64,000 bases of DNA from Actinobacteria bacterium IMCC25003 (GTDB lineage Bacteria; Actinomycetota; Actinomycetes; Nanopelagicales; Nanopelagicaceae), in assembly GCA_002284855.1 (NCBI GenBank), contig CP015603.1, forward strand, positions 992,001-1,056,000, given 5' to 3'. This document shows, in pieces, positions 53,551 through 62,701 of this stretch; position 1 is the first letter of the stretch; every line of letters begins with the position of its first letter. Under the pieces are notes generated by a model that saw only the letters and a program-made list of their open reading frames with translations, had not been told where the DNA came from and made no database searches. The translations under genes were made by a program, and so were the position numbers.

Positions 53551-54582
53551 ATGGCTATTGATCTTCGTTCTGACACAGTTACTAAACCCAGCGCTGCAAT
53601 GCGTCAAGCAATGGCATCGGCTGAAGTCGGCGATGATGTCTATGGAGATGACCCCACCGTTAACTCTCTCGAAGAACGCGTTGCTGCGATGTTCGGCCAC
53701 GAAGCTGGCCTCTTCTCCCCCACAGGTTCCCTTGCAAACCAGCTCGCTATTCGCACATTGGTAAAGCCAGGTGAAGAACTTCTCGTTGAAACTCGCTCTC
53801 ATATCGTGCGCGCCGAACTTGGCGCTGCCGCAACTTTTAGCGGAATTACAACTCGTACCTGGCCATCAGCAGATGGATCTTTGAAAGCAGAAGATCCACT
53901 GGCTATCGCTCACGAAAATGCTGGACCATACCTAGTTTCCACCAAAGCAATTGCAGTGGAAAATACCCACAACTTTGGTGGCGGAACAGTGCAACCGATT
54001 GAAGAGATTGCCAAGCTTTCATCCTCAGCTCATGCACGAGGAATCGCGATGCACCTTGATGGTGCGCGTATCTGGAACGCTCATGTGGCATCGGGAGTCT
54101 CCTTTGCTGAATACGGCAAACACTTCGACACCATTAGCGTCTGTCTCTCTAAGGGGCTCGGTGCGCCTATCGGTTCGGTCATGCTCTCAACAAAGGAACG
54201 GGTTGCAGAGGCTCGCATCTGGCGCAAGCGCTACGGCGCAGGAATGCGACAGGTTGGAATTATTGCCGCTGCTGCTCATTACGCCCTCGATAACAATATT
54301 GCTCGCCTTGCCGACGATCATGCTCGCGCAAAGAAGATTGCTCTGGCGCTGGCTGCAGTTGATGCATCTCTTGTCAATCCTGCCAAGGTTGTCACCAATA
54401 TTGTCGGTCTTGATCTATCAAAGATCGGTATTTCCGCCGCAGATTTAACTGCGCGCTGCAAAGAAGCCGGGCTATGGATTAGTGCACTTGGCCCACACTA
54501 TGCGCGCCTTGTTACTCACCTTGATTTCGATGATGCGCAATGTGATCAAGCTATTGATATTTTAAAGAGAATATTAAATTGA
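53551..54582 (+). CDS. ltaE: Low-specificity threonine aldolase
   Basis: PLP enzyme that cleaves threonine/allo-threonine to glycine and acetaldehyde, 343 aa. IDLRSDTVTKPSAAMRQAM is the hallmark N-terminus with GDDVYGDDPTVN, and the PLP lysine is in SVCLSKGLGAPIGSVM; HLDGARIWNA is the aldolase-family active-site region. Its 3' end overlaps ogt by 9 bp, convergent. Glycine supply is a likely use. Confidence 0.93.
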   Translation: MAIDLRSDTVTKPSAAMRQAMASAEVGDDVYGDDPTVNSLEERVAAMFGHEAGLFSPTGSLANQLAIRTLVKPGEELLVETRSHIVRAELGAAATFSGITTRTWPSADGSLKAEDPLAIAHENAGPYLVSTKAIAVENTHNFGGGTVQPIEEIAKLSSSAHARGIAMHLDGARIWNAHVASGVSFAEYGKHFDTISVCLSKGLGAPIGSVMLSTKERVAEARIWRKRYGAGMRQVGIIAAAAHYALDNNIARLADDHARAKKIALALAAVDASLVNPAKVVTNIVGLDLSKIGISAADLTARCKEAGLWISALGPHYARLVTHLDFDDAQCDQAIDILKRILN

Positions 54583-55068
54583 GCCCTCGTGGCGAAGTAG
54601 CCACTCTTTCTTATTTAAGCCATACGCATAATTTCCTAGGGCTCCACCAGTTTTGACGATGCGGTGGCACGGAACAACCAGAACGATTGCATTCTTTGCA
54701 CAAGCACTTCCTGCTGCACGAACAGCGGCAGGGCTGCCGGCACGTTCTGCTAAATCAGCGTAAGAGATAACTGCGCCAGGCTTTACCTTCTTCATCGCCT
54801 TCCACGCTGCTTGCGAAAATGGCGCACCAGGTTGGCGCACTTGAATGGAGTTGAGCGCTGAGATATCGCCATCAAAGTAATCGTTTATCAAATCAGTGAT
54901 TACAGGAATCTTTGCAACGCTCTTGATCTCGCGCTCTGCATCAGCGGCGCTCAAGCTCTCTTTGAGAGCTTTGAGTGTGGAGAGGTTTGCACCGAGCAAA
55001 ATGTGTTCGTCGGCAATGAGATTGAGGCTACCGATGGGTGTTGCAAGTGTGGAGAGAAGCAGCGTCAC
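54574..55068 (-). CDS. ogt: Methylated-DNA-protein-cysteine methyltransferase
   Basis: Suicide repair protein that removes O6-methylguanine adducts. It has about 164 aa with active-site Cys134 in VVPCHRIV, followed by GNYAYGLNKKEWLLRHEG; the FSQAAWKAMKKVKPGAVISYADLAE helix-turn-helix region precedes it. I start at the GTG at 55068 (VTLLLSTLATPIGSL, the normal N-terminus), 10 bp after the DAHP synthase stop. A TTG at 55104 would overlap that gene. It lies downstream of and on the same strand as DAHP synthase. Confidence 0.92.
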   Translation of the reverse strand: MTLLLSTLATPIGSLNLIADEHILLGANLSTLKALKESLSAADAEREIKSVAKIPVITDLINDYFDGDISALNSIQVRQPGAPFSQAAWKAMKKVKPGAVISYADLAERAGSPAAVRAAGSACAKNAIVLVVPCHRIVKTGGALGNYAYGLNKKEWLLRHEGSI

Positions 55069-55078
55069 GCTCGCTAAA

Positions 55079-56440
55079 TTAGCGGTCGCGCAACATTTCA
55101 GCAACCAAGAATGAAAGCTCGAGAGATTGCGAGTGATTCAAGCGTGGATCGCACGCAGTCTCATAGCGGGATTCGAGATCCTTTTCAGATACTTCATTTC
55201 CGCCACCAAGGCATTCAGTGACATCGTCACCAGTGAGCTCAATATGAATTCCACCTGGGTGGGTTCCGAGCTTCTTATGGACCTCAAAGAATCCGCGAAC
55301 TTCATCGAGAACATCTTCGAAGTTACGAGTCTTGTAACCATTCTTAGATTCAAAGGTGTTTCCGTGCATGGGGTCGCAGACCCACAAGACTTCTGCGCCG
55401 CTCTTTGTGACGCCTTCGACAAGTGCTAGAAGCGCCTGGCGGATAGTGCCTGCACCCATACGAGTAATGAAGGTAATACGTCCTGGCTCGTTATCTGGAT
55501 TGAGCTTTGCAATCAGTGCGAGTGCATCGTCGACTGTGGACTTAGGTCCGAGCTTGATACCGATTGGGTTGCGGACCTTGGATGCGAAATCAACGTGTGC
55601 ACCATCGAGCTGACGTGTGCGTTCGCCGATCCAGATGAAATGACCTGATACATCGTAGGGAAGCTGAGTACGTGAATCGATACGTGTGAGCGCCTTCTCG
55701 TATTCAATGATGAGAGCTTCGTGGCTGGCATAGAAATCAACAGCTTTAAATTGTTCTGGATCTACGCCCGCTGATTGCATAAATGAAAGGGCGCGGCCAA
55801 TTTCATTTGCCATCTGCTCATACTTATCGCCGAACTTAGAATCGCGGATAAAACCTTTATTCCATTCGTGCACCTGACGAAGATCTGCAAAACCACCGCG
55901 GGTAAATGCGCGAACTAAGTTAAGAGTTGCAGCCGAAGTGTTGTAGACACGAACGAGACGGTTTGGATCTGGCGTACGAGCTGCTTCTGTAAATTCAATA
56001 TCGTTGACAGCATCGCCGCGGTAGGCAGGAAGTGTGACATCGCCGCGAGTTTCCAGATCATTCGAACGTGGCTTTGCAAATTGCCCCGCCATGCGACCGA
56101 CCTTGATAACAGGCAAGCTTGAGTAGTACTGCAAAACAGCAGCCATCTGCAAGATTGTCTTGATGCGGTTACGGATTGAATCAGCAGTTGCAGAGTTAAA
56201 AGTCTCGGCGCAATCTCCACCTTGTAACCAGAATGCACGACCTGCTGCAGCTTCAGCGATTTTCGCCTTGAGATCATCGCACTCACCCGCGAAGACAAGT
56301 GGAGGAAGAGCGCGAAGATCTGCGACAGCCTTCTTCATCTGCTCACCATCGTGTCCACCAGGCCAATTAGGTTGCTGGGCGGCGACGAGTGATGGGTCGA
56401 AGAGGTTATCTAACTGCGAGGAAGTCGAGTTCATAGGCAT
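55079..56440 (-). CDS. aroG: 3-deoxy-7-phosphoheptulonate synthase, class II
   Basis: First step of the shikimate pathway: condenses PEP and erythrose-4-phosphate. It is a 453-aa class II (plant/mycobacterial type) enzyme, as normal for actinobacteria. Visible motifs are LVFAGECDDLK, FWLQGGDCAETF, VKVGRMAGQFAKPRS, HFIWIGERTRQLDGAHV, ITRMGAGTIRQAL, VLWVCDPMHGNT and GGIHIELTGDDVTECLGG. A TACTCT box lies 1 nt from this ATG but 7 nt from the next Met two codons in (56434), which may be the real leaderless start. Confidence 0.95.
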   Translation of the reverse strand: MPMNSTSSQLDNLFDPSLVAAQQPNWPGGHDGEQMKKAVADLRALPPLVFAGECDDLKAKIAEAAAGRAFWLQGGDCAETFNSATADSIRNRIKTILQMAAVLQYYSSLPVIKVGRMAGQFAKPRSNDLETRGDVTLPAYRGDAVNDIEFTEAARTPDPNRLVRVYNTSAATLNLVRAFTRGGFADLRQVHEWNKGFIRDSKFGDKYEQMANEIGRALSFMQSAGVDPEQFKAVDFYASHEALIIEYEKALTRIDSRTQLPYDVSGHFIWIGERTRQLDGAHVDFASKVRNPIGIKLGPKSTVDDALALIAKLNPDNEPGRITFITRMGAGTIRQALLALVEGVTKSGAEVLWVCDPMHGNTFESKNGYKTRNFEDVLDEVRGFFEVHKKLGTHPGGIHIELTGDDVTECLGGGNEVSEKDLESRYETACDPRLNHSQSLELSFLVAEMLRDR

Positions 56441-56476
56441 AAGAGTACGTAATTCAGTGGCAATCCCGGAGGGAGA

Positions 56477-57502
56477 TTATCCAAAGAACGAAGTGATCTC
56501 CTCGTAGCGCTCGATTGGGACAGTCTTGAGAACATCTGTTGCTGATGCCAAAGGCACGCGAGCGATTGTTGTTCCGTGAAGAGCCATCATCTTGCCGAAG
56601 TCACCTTCGTGAACAGCTGTGATTGCTTCTAGTCCAAAGCGTGAGCTCAGAACGCGATCGAATGCTGATGGTGTTCCACCACGCTGGATGTGGCCAAGAA
56701 CTGTGCAACGTGTCTGGTAGCCAGTCTTTGTCTCGATCTCAGCAGCGAGCCAATCGCCGATACCGGAAAGCTGTACGTGGCCGAATGCATCGAGCGGCTG
56801 ATCCTTGGTGATCATGTCGCCATCTTGAGGGATTGCACCTTCAGCGATAACGATGATGGGAGCAGTTCCTGTTTCAAAACGTGACTTTACATAGTCGCAA
56901 ACCTTGTCGACAGAGAACTTCACTTCTGGGATCAAGATGCAAGCAGCATCTCCGGCGATACCTGAGTGAAGAGCAATCCAACCTGCGTGACGACCCATAA
57001 CCTCAACGATCAATGGGCGGTGGTGTGACTCTGCGGTTGTGTGAAGGCGATCGATTGCTTCCATTGCAATGTTGACGGAAGTATCGAAACCAAATGTGAA
57101 ATCTGTGTTGTTGAGGTCGTTATCGATTGTCTTTGGAACACCGATGACCTTGACACCAAGTGCGTCGAGCTTTGTTGCAACTCCGAGAGTATCTTCGCCA
57201 CCGATTGCGATGAGAACATCAATGCCCTGATCAGCAAGGTTCTGCTTGATGCGCTCGACGCCGTTCTCCATCTTAAATGGGTTGGTGCGTGATGAACCAA
57301 GGATGGTTCCGCCCTTTGCAAGGATTGGCTTCACGGTTGCAAGATCTAAAGGCATGGTGAGAGCCTCAAGAGGACCCTTCCAACCATCACGGAATCCGAC
57401 GAATTCGTATCCGTACTCTTTGATTCCCTTTGTGACTACTCCGCGAATAACACCGTTAAGTCCTGGGCAGTCTCCGCCACCTGTAAGAATTCCAATACGC
57501 AT
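56477..57502 (-). CDS. pfkA: 6-phosphofructokinase, predicted pyrophosphate-dependent
   Basis: Phosphorylates fructose-6-phosphate in glycolysis, 341 aa. It has TGGGDCPGLNGVIRG at the start, the catalytic PKTIDNDL (Asp127) and VEVMGRHAGWIALHSG. Donor-selecting positions, in E. coli numbering, which coincide here, are Asp104 in GGEDT and Lys124 in VPKTIDND. ATP enzymes carry Gly at both; Asp104 plus Lys124 is the pattern of PPi-dependent actinobacterial enzymes such as that of Amycolatopsis. A GGAG site lies about 8 nt before the ATG. The reaction would then be reversible. Confidence 0.93.
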   Translation of the reverse strand: MRIGILTGGGDCPGLNGVIRGVVTKGIKEYGYEFVGFRDGWKGPLEALTMPLDLATVKPILAKGGTILGSSRTNPFKMENGVERIKQNLADQGIDVLIAIGGEDTLGVATKLDALGVKVIGVPKTIDNDLNNTDFTFGFDTSVNIAMEAIDRLHTTAESHHRPLIVEVMGRHAGWIALHSGIAGDAACILIPEVKFSVDKVCDYVKSRFETGTAPIIVIAEGAIPQDGDMITKDQPLDAFGHVQLSGIGDWLAAEIETKTGYQTRCTVLGHIQRGGTPSAFDRVLSSRFGLEAITAVHEGDFGKMMALHGTTIARVPLASATDVLKTVPIERYEEITSFFG

Positions 57503-57577
57503 TGCAACGCTCCAAAATTAAGTGAGATTTGGCTAAATAATTAAGCCGCACTGTGGTCAACACTGACTGGCACAGTC

Positions 57578-57583
57578 TAGCCT
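57578..57583 (+). promoter_or_regulatory. -10 box of xylB (leaderless)
   Basis: TAGCCT, then TTCGCC, then ATG at 57590. No Shine-Dalgarno precedes the start. Confidence 0.5.
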
Positions 57584-57589
57584 TTCGCC

Positions 57590-58999
57590 ATGGCAAAACC
57601 CCAACTCATAGCAGGCGTGGATTCATCGACCCAATCGGTAAAAGTCGTGATTCGCAACGCAGATACTGGTGAGTTACTTCGCCAAGGTCGCGCTTCTCAC
57701 CCTGATGGAACAGAAGTAGAGCCAGCCCTTTGGGAGAAAGCCCTCGACAGCGCAATCGCCGAAGCTGGCGGACTCGATGACGTTGCAGCAATCTCAATCG
57801 GTGGGCAACAACATGGCATGGTCACACTCGATAGCAGCGGTGAAGTTATTCGCCCTGCACTGTTATGGAATGACACTCGCTCTGCACAATCTGCACGCGA
57901 TCTCAATGCTGAATTGGGTGGTGATGCGGAAGCTGCAAAGAAAGTTGGTTCAGTACTCGTTGCTTCTTTTACTGCAACGAAACTACGTTGGCTTGCAGAT
58001 AACGAGAAAGCAAACGCCGAGAAAGTTGCTGCGGTAGCGCTCCCCCACGACTGGCTCTCATGGCGCCTGCAAGGTGGAAAAGATTTTGGAAAATTATTTA
58101 CCGATCGCTCTGATGCATCGGGCACTGGCTACTTCGATTCAGTGACATCAACGTATCGAGATGATCTCTTGAAATCAGCGCTGCGAACAGATCGCGCCAT
58201 TATTACTCCACGCATCGTTGCACCCAACGCTTTCGGAGGCGAAACACTTTCAGGAATTCCTATCGCAGCGGGTGCTGGAGATAACGCAGGTGCTGCTCTC
58301 GGTGTTCAGGCGCAACCCGGCGACGTTGTTGTTTCTCTCGGCACGAGTGGAACTGCCTTTGCAGTTTCAGATACTCCAACCCATGATCCCAGTGGAGCGG
58401 TTGCAGGTTTTGCTGATGCAACGGGTCGCTTCTTACCTCTTGTCTGCACGCTCAATGCGGCGCGCATCCTGGATGCAGCTACGCGCATCCTCGGAAAGAG
58501 CCACGATGAAGTAGGTGCTCTTGCGCTCACTTCCAAGCCAGGTGCAAACGGCCTATCGCTCCTTCCTTACTTTGAAGGCGAACGCACACCTAACCGCCCT
58601 GATGCAACAGGTGTCTTTGCTGGAATGAATCTCACCAACTCAAACCCTGCCGATATTGCACGAGCGATGATCGAAGGGATGTTGTGCGGTCTTGTCGATG
58701 CCGTTGATGCACTGGAACAACTCGGTGTCTCAATCAACCGCGTCTTGCTTATCGGTGGCGCTGCTAAGAATCCTGCGATCTCCTCTATCGCATCCTCACT
58801 CTTTGGTCGTGAAGTACTTGTTCCACAACCAGGTGAATACGTTGCCGATGGCGCTGCGCGACAAGCTGCGTGGGCGCTCATTGGCGGAGCAACTCCACCA
58901 CAATGGAATCTTGGCGTCGTTACATCAACGCATTCAAGTGCAACCCCAAATGTTGTCGATGCATACCGAACCTTGCGAGATAGAACAATCAATTGGTAA
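57590..58999 (+). CDS. xylB: Xylulokinase
   Basis: FGGY-family sugar kinase that phosphorylates D-xylulose for entry into the pentose phosphate pathway, 469 aa. LIAGVDSSTQSVKVVIRNADTGE is the N-terminal phosphate-binding region; ISIGGQQHGMVTLD and RPALLWNDTRS follow, then SLGTSGTAFAVSD, and the C-terminal GGAAKNPAISSIASSLFGREV with adenosine-binding residues. No xylA or xylose transporter is in the window. Other ketopentoses are possible substrates. Confidence 0.92.
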   Translation: MAKPQLIAGVDSSTQSVKVVIRNADTGELLRQGRASHPDGTEVEPALWEKALDSAIAEAGGLDDVAAISIGGQQHGMVTLDSSGEVIRPALLWNDTRSAQSARDLNAELGGDAEAAKKVGSVLVASFTATKLRWLADNEKANAEKVAAVALPHDWLSWRLQGGKDFGKLFTDRSDASGTGYFDSVTSTYRDDLLKSALRTDRAIITPRIVAPNAFGGETLSGIPIAAGAGDNAGAALGVQAQPGDVVVSLGTSGTAFAVSDTPTHDPSGAVAGFADATGRFLPLVCTLNAARILDAATRILGKSHDEVGALALTSKPGANGLSLLPYFEGERTPNRPDATGVFAGMNLTNSNPADIARAMIEGMLCGLVDAVDALEQLGVSINRVLLIGGAAKNPAISSIASSLFGREVLVPQPGEYVADGAARQAAWALIGGATPPQWNLGVVTSTHSSATPNVVDAYRTLRDRTINW

Positions 59000-60492
59000 G
59001 AGTTGTACTCCTTCTTAACGACCAGCTCAATCGCCACTATGGAGCACTAAAGAAGGCAGATCCCAAGACGCATCAGATTCTCTTTATTGAGAGTGAACGG
59101 ATGCTCACCACTCGTTCGTGGCATATCCAGCGCCTCTTCTTTCTGATGTCTGCACGTGATCACTTCCTCAAAGAGCTACGCGACGAAGGTTTTACAGTCA
59201 CCTTTATGCAAAGCGCCACTACCGAAGTCGGCATTAAAGAATTTCGCGCATCCAATCCAGGCGTTGAGATTGAAGTGACTGAACCTTCCTCACATCAACA
59301 GTATGAACAATTGCAGAACCTTGGACTGAACTTCTATCCCAACGACTTCTTTCTGACTTCTCGTCCACTTTTTACTCAATGGGCTGATGCCCAGAAAAGC
59401 TTGGTGATGGAGAACTTCTATCGCGCTCAACGTCTGCGCCTCAATATTTTGATGGAGGGCAAAGATCCTGTTGGTGGCAAGTGGAATTACGATGCAGATA
59501 ATCGCCTTCCGCCCCCTAAAGGTCCACATAAGTGGCCGTCATATGTAGAACACGAACGCGATGAGATTGATGCTGCGGTATTGGCAGATATTAAGAAGCG
59601 CAAGCTTCCAGTTTTTGGCGAGGAACCCGATACAACCTGGGGCACATCGCGTATAGCTGCACTCAAGCAGATGCAGCACTTCTTCAAGACAGGGTTTGCC
59701 GAATTCGGCGCCTATGAAGATGCCATGGTCGCCGATTCATGGGCTGTTAATCACTCGCTCCTAAGTCCGTACCTCAATATCGGTCTACTCCATGCTGAAG
59801 AGGTAATCTCTGCAGCCTTAAAACGTTTTGCTCAAGGAGATATTCCGCTCGCAAGTGCTGAAGGGTTTATCCGCCAAATTATTGGTTGGCGCGAATACAT
59901 CAACGGGCTGTACTGGCACTTCGGTGATCTCTACCGAAATGAGAATGCACTCGCTGCTACTCGCCCACTCTTGCCGCTCTATACAGATTCAAGCAAAACC
60001 CAGATGAATTGCGTGGCAACCCAGGTACGCGATATCGAAGCACGTGCATGGGTGCACCATATTCCTCGATTAATGGTCTTAAGCAACCTTGCTCTGATCA
60101 CCGGAACATCGCCGCAAGAATTTCTCGATTGGATGCGCCGAGCCTTTATCGATGCCGCCGATTGGGTCATGGTTCCCAATGTGATTGGGATGAGCTTGCA
60201 TGCCGATGGTGGAAAGCTGGCAACCAAGCCTTATGCATCGGGTGGTTCCTATATCTCGAAGATGGGAAGTTTCTGCAAGGGTTGTGCATTTGATCCCAAG
60301 AAGCGCATCGGTGATGATGCATGTCCATTTACAACTCTGTATTGGGATTTCCTTGATCGTAATCAAGAACGATTTGCAAAGAATCATCGTATGGGTCAAC
60401 AACTTGCTGGTCTTAAACGTCTCAGTGATTTACCTGAATTACGAGAGCGCGCTAAGGAAGTGTTAGAACTTCTCTCGCGCGGTGAACTCTGA
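58993..60492 (+). CDS. FeS-BCP cryptochrome/photolyase (prokaryotic 6-4 photolyase type)
   Basis: A 499-aa light-dependent DNA repair flavoprotein of the photolyase-related (DPRP/FeS-BCP) group. VVLLLNDQLNRHYGAL opens the antenna domain. Four cysteines, at 340, 428, 431 and 444 (MNCVATQ, FCKGC, DDACPF), have the same 88-3-13 spacing as the 4Fe-4S ligands of Agrobacterium PhrB. FIRQIIGWREYINGLYW and the ASGGSYISKMGSFC region fit the FAD domain. It uses a TTG start overlapping the xylB stop by 7 bp; no better start is nearby. It probably binds DMRL and FAD. Confidence 0.9.
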   Translation: MVRVVLLLNDQLNRHYGALKKADPKTHQILFIESERMLTTRSWHIQRLFFLMSARDHFLKELRDEGFTVTFMQSATTEVGIKEFRASNPGVEIEVTEPSSHQQYEQLQNLGLNFYPNDFFLTSRPLFTQWADAQKSLVMENFYRAQRLRLNILMEGKDPVGGKWNYDADNRLPPPKGPHKWPSYVEHERDEIDAAVLADIKKRKLPVFGEEPDTTWGTSRIAALKQMQHFFKTGFAEFGAYEDAMVADSWAVNHSLLSPYLNIGLLHAEEVISAALKRFAQGDIPLASAEGFIRQIIGWREYINGLYWHFGDLYRNENALAATRPLLPLYTDSSKTQMNCVATQVRDIEARAWVHHIPRLMVLSNLALITGTSPQEFLDWMRRAFIDAADWVMVPNVIGMSLHADGGKLATKPYASGGSYISKMGSFCKGCAFDPKKRIGDDACPFTTLYWDFLDRNQERFAKNHRMGQQLAGLKRLSDLPELRERAKEVLELLSRGEL

Positions 60493-60504
60493 TTCAATTA
60501 CGCC

Positions 60505-61431
60505 ATGTCGCTTGCTCCTGAAATCCAAGCTTTCCTTCAGAGATTAGAGAATCTCAATCTTCCACAAGTCTGGGAAGCACCTATTGAGGTCATCCGCCGC
60601 AATACTCAAGGACGAGTAGTCACTTCAGGGCCAGTTGAAGCGATTAAAGAAATTTCACATAGATTTATTCCTGGTCCCACTGCGGATCTGCCTATTCGTA
60701 TCTACCGTCCTACCTCTGCCAGTAGCGCACCGGCGATTGTCTACTTTCACGGTGGTGGCTGGGTGCTCAACTTTCTCGATATCTACGATGCTTCCCTTGC
60801 ACGGCTCGCGAATCAAAGCGGTGCAACCATCATCAGTGTGAATTATCAGAAAGCTCCTGAGCATCCATTCCCAATTCCCTTCGATGATTGTTTTGCGACT
60901 TTGCAGTGGGTCACCGCCCATGCTGAAGAATTGCAGATTGATCCAGCTCGAATAGGAGTAGCTGGAGATAGCGCCGGAGCTAATTTGGCATCAGGTGTTG
61001 CCATTAAAGCGCGCGACAACAAGATTCCTCTCGCCTTCCAACTTCTGATCTATCCATGCAATGACCGCAATTTTGAGACAGAGTCGTACGTTAAGAATGC
61101 AACGGGGTATGGGCTCTCTACTCAAGCGATGCAATGGTTCTGGGATCAATATCTGCAAGGGAGCCAGCACGATACAAATCCTTATGCAGTTCCCATGAGA
61201 GCGGACTCCTTCTCTGGAGTTGCACCAGCAATCATTATTACCGCTCAATATGACCCACTCATAAGTGATGGCGAGAAGTACGCCGCGCTACTTGAGCGCG
61301 ACGGAGTCACAGTTTTATATAAAGAGTACGACGGGATGATTCATGGCTTCTTTACCAATTTGGCAGTGACACCAACCGCACAAGAAGCAATTGATTCAGT
61401 TGCAGTGGAGATTAAAAAACTTACGCAGTAA
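60505..61431 (+). CDS. Alpha/beta hydrolase of the hormone-sensitive-lipase family
   Basis: A 308-aa esterase/lipase. The oxyanion-hole motif HGGGW is at 82-86, the nucleophile is Ser156 in GDSAGAN, the acid Asp in [13 protein letters not shown] and the catalytic His in MIHGFF. There is no signal peptide, so it is cytoplasmic. It lies 12 bp after the photolyase and overlaps the convergent glgC by 11 bp. The natural substrate is unknown. Confidence 0.9.
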   Translation: MSLAPEIQAFLQRLENLNLPQVWEAPIEVIRRNTQGRVVTSGPVEAIKEISHRFIPGPTADLPIRIYRPTSASSAPAIVYFHGGGWVLNFLDIYDASLARLANQSGATIISVNYQKAPEHPFPIPFDDCFATLQWVTAHAEELQIDPARIGVAGDSAGANLASGVAIKARDNKIPLAFQLLIYPCNDRNFETESYVKNATGYGLSTQAMQWFWDQYLQGSQHDTNPYAVPMRADSFSGVAPAIIITAQYDPLISDGEKYAALLERDGVTVLYKEYDGMIHGFFTNLAVTPTAQEAIDSVAVEIKKLTQ

Positions 61432-62644
61432 CTATCATGCCCTTACCGACAACGACAATTCCGCTCTCGGTAACAGTGAAACGCTGACGATCGCGTTCGA
61501 GATCAACGCCAATCTGGGCACCTGGTTCAACAATTGCGTTCTTATCGATGATCGCCTTACGAACAACGGCGCGGTCGCCAATCTTGACGCCCGGCATCAA
61601 GACTGCGCCATCGACAAATGCGCCATTTCCAACGTGTACATCGTATGAAGTGACGGTGTGATTTACGTGGCCACCAGCAATGATGGAGCCAGCGCCCACG
61701 ATGGAATCTTGCGCTATGCCGCTTGCGCTGAACTTTGCAGGTGGAAGTGATGGCGGATTGGTAAGCAGTGGCCATTCGCGGTTATAGAGATTAAAGATTG
61801 GATGGATAGAAACTAAATCCATATGTGCGTCGTAATACGCATCAATCGAACCTACATCGCGCCAGTAACCCTTATCGCGCTCGGTCGCACCAGGCACAAC
61901 GTTATTTTCAAAGTCATAGACCTTTGCAACGCCAGCCTTGGTGAGCATCGGAATGATATTTCCACCGAGATCATGGCGTGATTCAAGATCTTCAGAGTCG
62001 AGGATGAGAGCTTCTTCCATAACATCGCGCTTAAAGATGTAGTTACCCATAGAGACAAGGCTGAGGTCGGGATGTCCTGGCATGGCTGGTGGGTTAGTCG
62101 GCTTCTCGTGGAATGCCTTAATGGTGATTCCATCTTCAGCAAGTTCGATGACACCAAAGTCGTGTGCTTCAGATCGAGGCATGCGAATTGCCGCAATCGT
62201 AATTCCTGCACCAGTTTCAAGGTGTTGTTCAAACATCTGACTTGGATCCATGCGATACACGTGGTCAGCACCGAAGACAAGAACATGGTTTGGGTTTTCA
62301 TCTTGAATCAAATTGAAGTTCTGCAAGATGGCATCAGCTGAACCGGTGTACCAACGTGGTCCGAGTCGCTGCTGCGCTGGAACCGGAGTGATGTAATTTC
62401 CAAGAAGCGTCGACATGCGCCATGTTGTGGTGATGTGGCGGTCGAGTGAGTGTGATTTGTATTGAGTCAGAACTGCAATCTTGCGCATTTCAGCATTAAC
62501 CAGATTGGAAAGTACAAAGTCGATGAGGCGATAGGAACCACCAAAAGGAACTGCAGGTTTTGCGCGATCTGCTGTGAGAGGCATCAATCGCTTGCCTTCA
62601 CCGCCCGCAAGAACAATTCCGAGAGGAACTTCGTAGCGAGCCAT
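61421..62644 (-). CDS. glgC: Glucose-1-phosphate adenylyltransferase
   Basis: Makes ADP-glucose for glycogen/alpha-glucan synthesis, 407 aa. It has the nucleotidyltransferase signature [26 protein letters not shown], then [26 protein letters not shown] and AFHEKPTNP, and a C-terminal left-handed beta-helix with repeated hexapeptides ending [12 protein letters not shown]. It is divergent from glgA with a 57-bp gap; a TAGCCT box lies 6 nt before its ATG, so it appears leaderless. Confidence 0.95.
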   Translation of the reverse strand: MARYEVPLGIVLAGGEGKRLMPLTADRAKPAVPFGGSYRLIDFVLSNLVNAEMRKIAVLTQYKSHSLDRHITTTWRMSTLLGNYITPVPAQQRLGPRWYTGSADAILQNFNLIQDENPNHVLVFGADHVYRMDPSQMFEQHLETGAGITIAAIRMPRSEAHDFGVIELAEDGITIKAFHEKPTNPPAMPGHPDLSLVSMGNYIFKRDVMEEALILDSEDLESRHDLGGNIIPMLTKAGVAKVYDFENNVVPGATERDKGYWRDVGSIDAYYDAHMDLVSIHPIFNLYNREWPLLTNPPSLPPAKFSASGIAQDSIVGAGSIIAGGHVNHTVTSYDVHVGNGAFVDGAVLMPGVKIGDRAVVRKAIIDKNAIVEPGAQIGVDLERDRQRFTVTESGIVVVGKGMIVTA

Positions 62645-62650
62645 GAGAGA

Positions 62651-62656
62651 AGGCTA
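62651..62656 (-). promoter_or_regulatory. -10 box of glgC (leaderless)
   Basis: TAGCCT on the minus strand, 6 nt from the ATG. It stands 33 bp from the divergent glgA -10. Confidence 0.5.
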
Positions 62657-62689
62657 CCCAACAACTTTCAATCTATCTAGAGTGCCCGA

Positions 62690-62695
62690 TACTCT
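62690..62695 (+). promoter_or_regulatory. -10 box of glgA (leaderless)
   Basis: TACTCT followed by TACCCA and ATG at 62702. No ribosome site is visible. Confidence 0.5.
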
Positions 62696-62701
62696 TACCC
62701 A

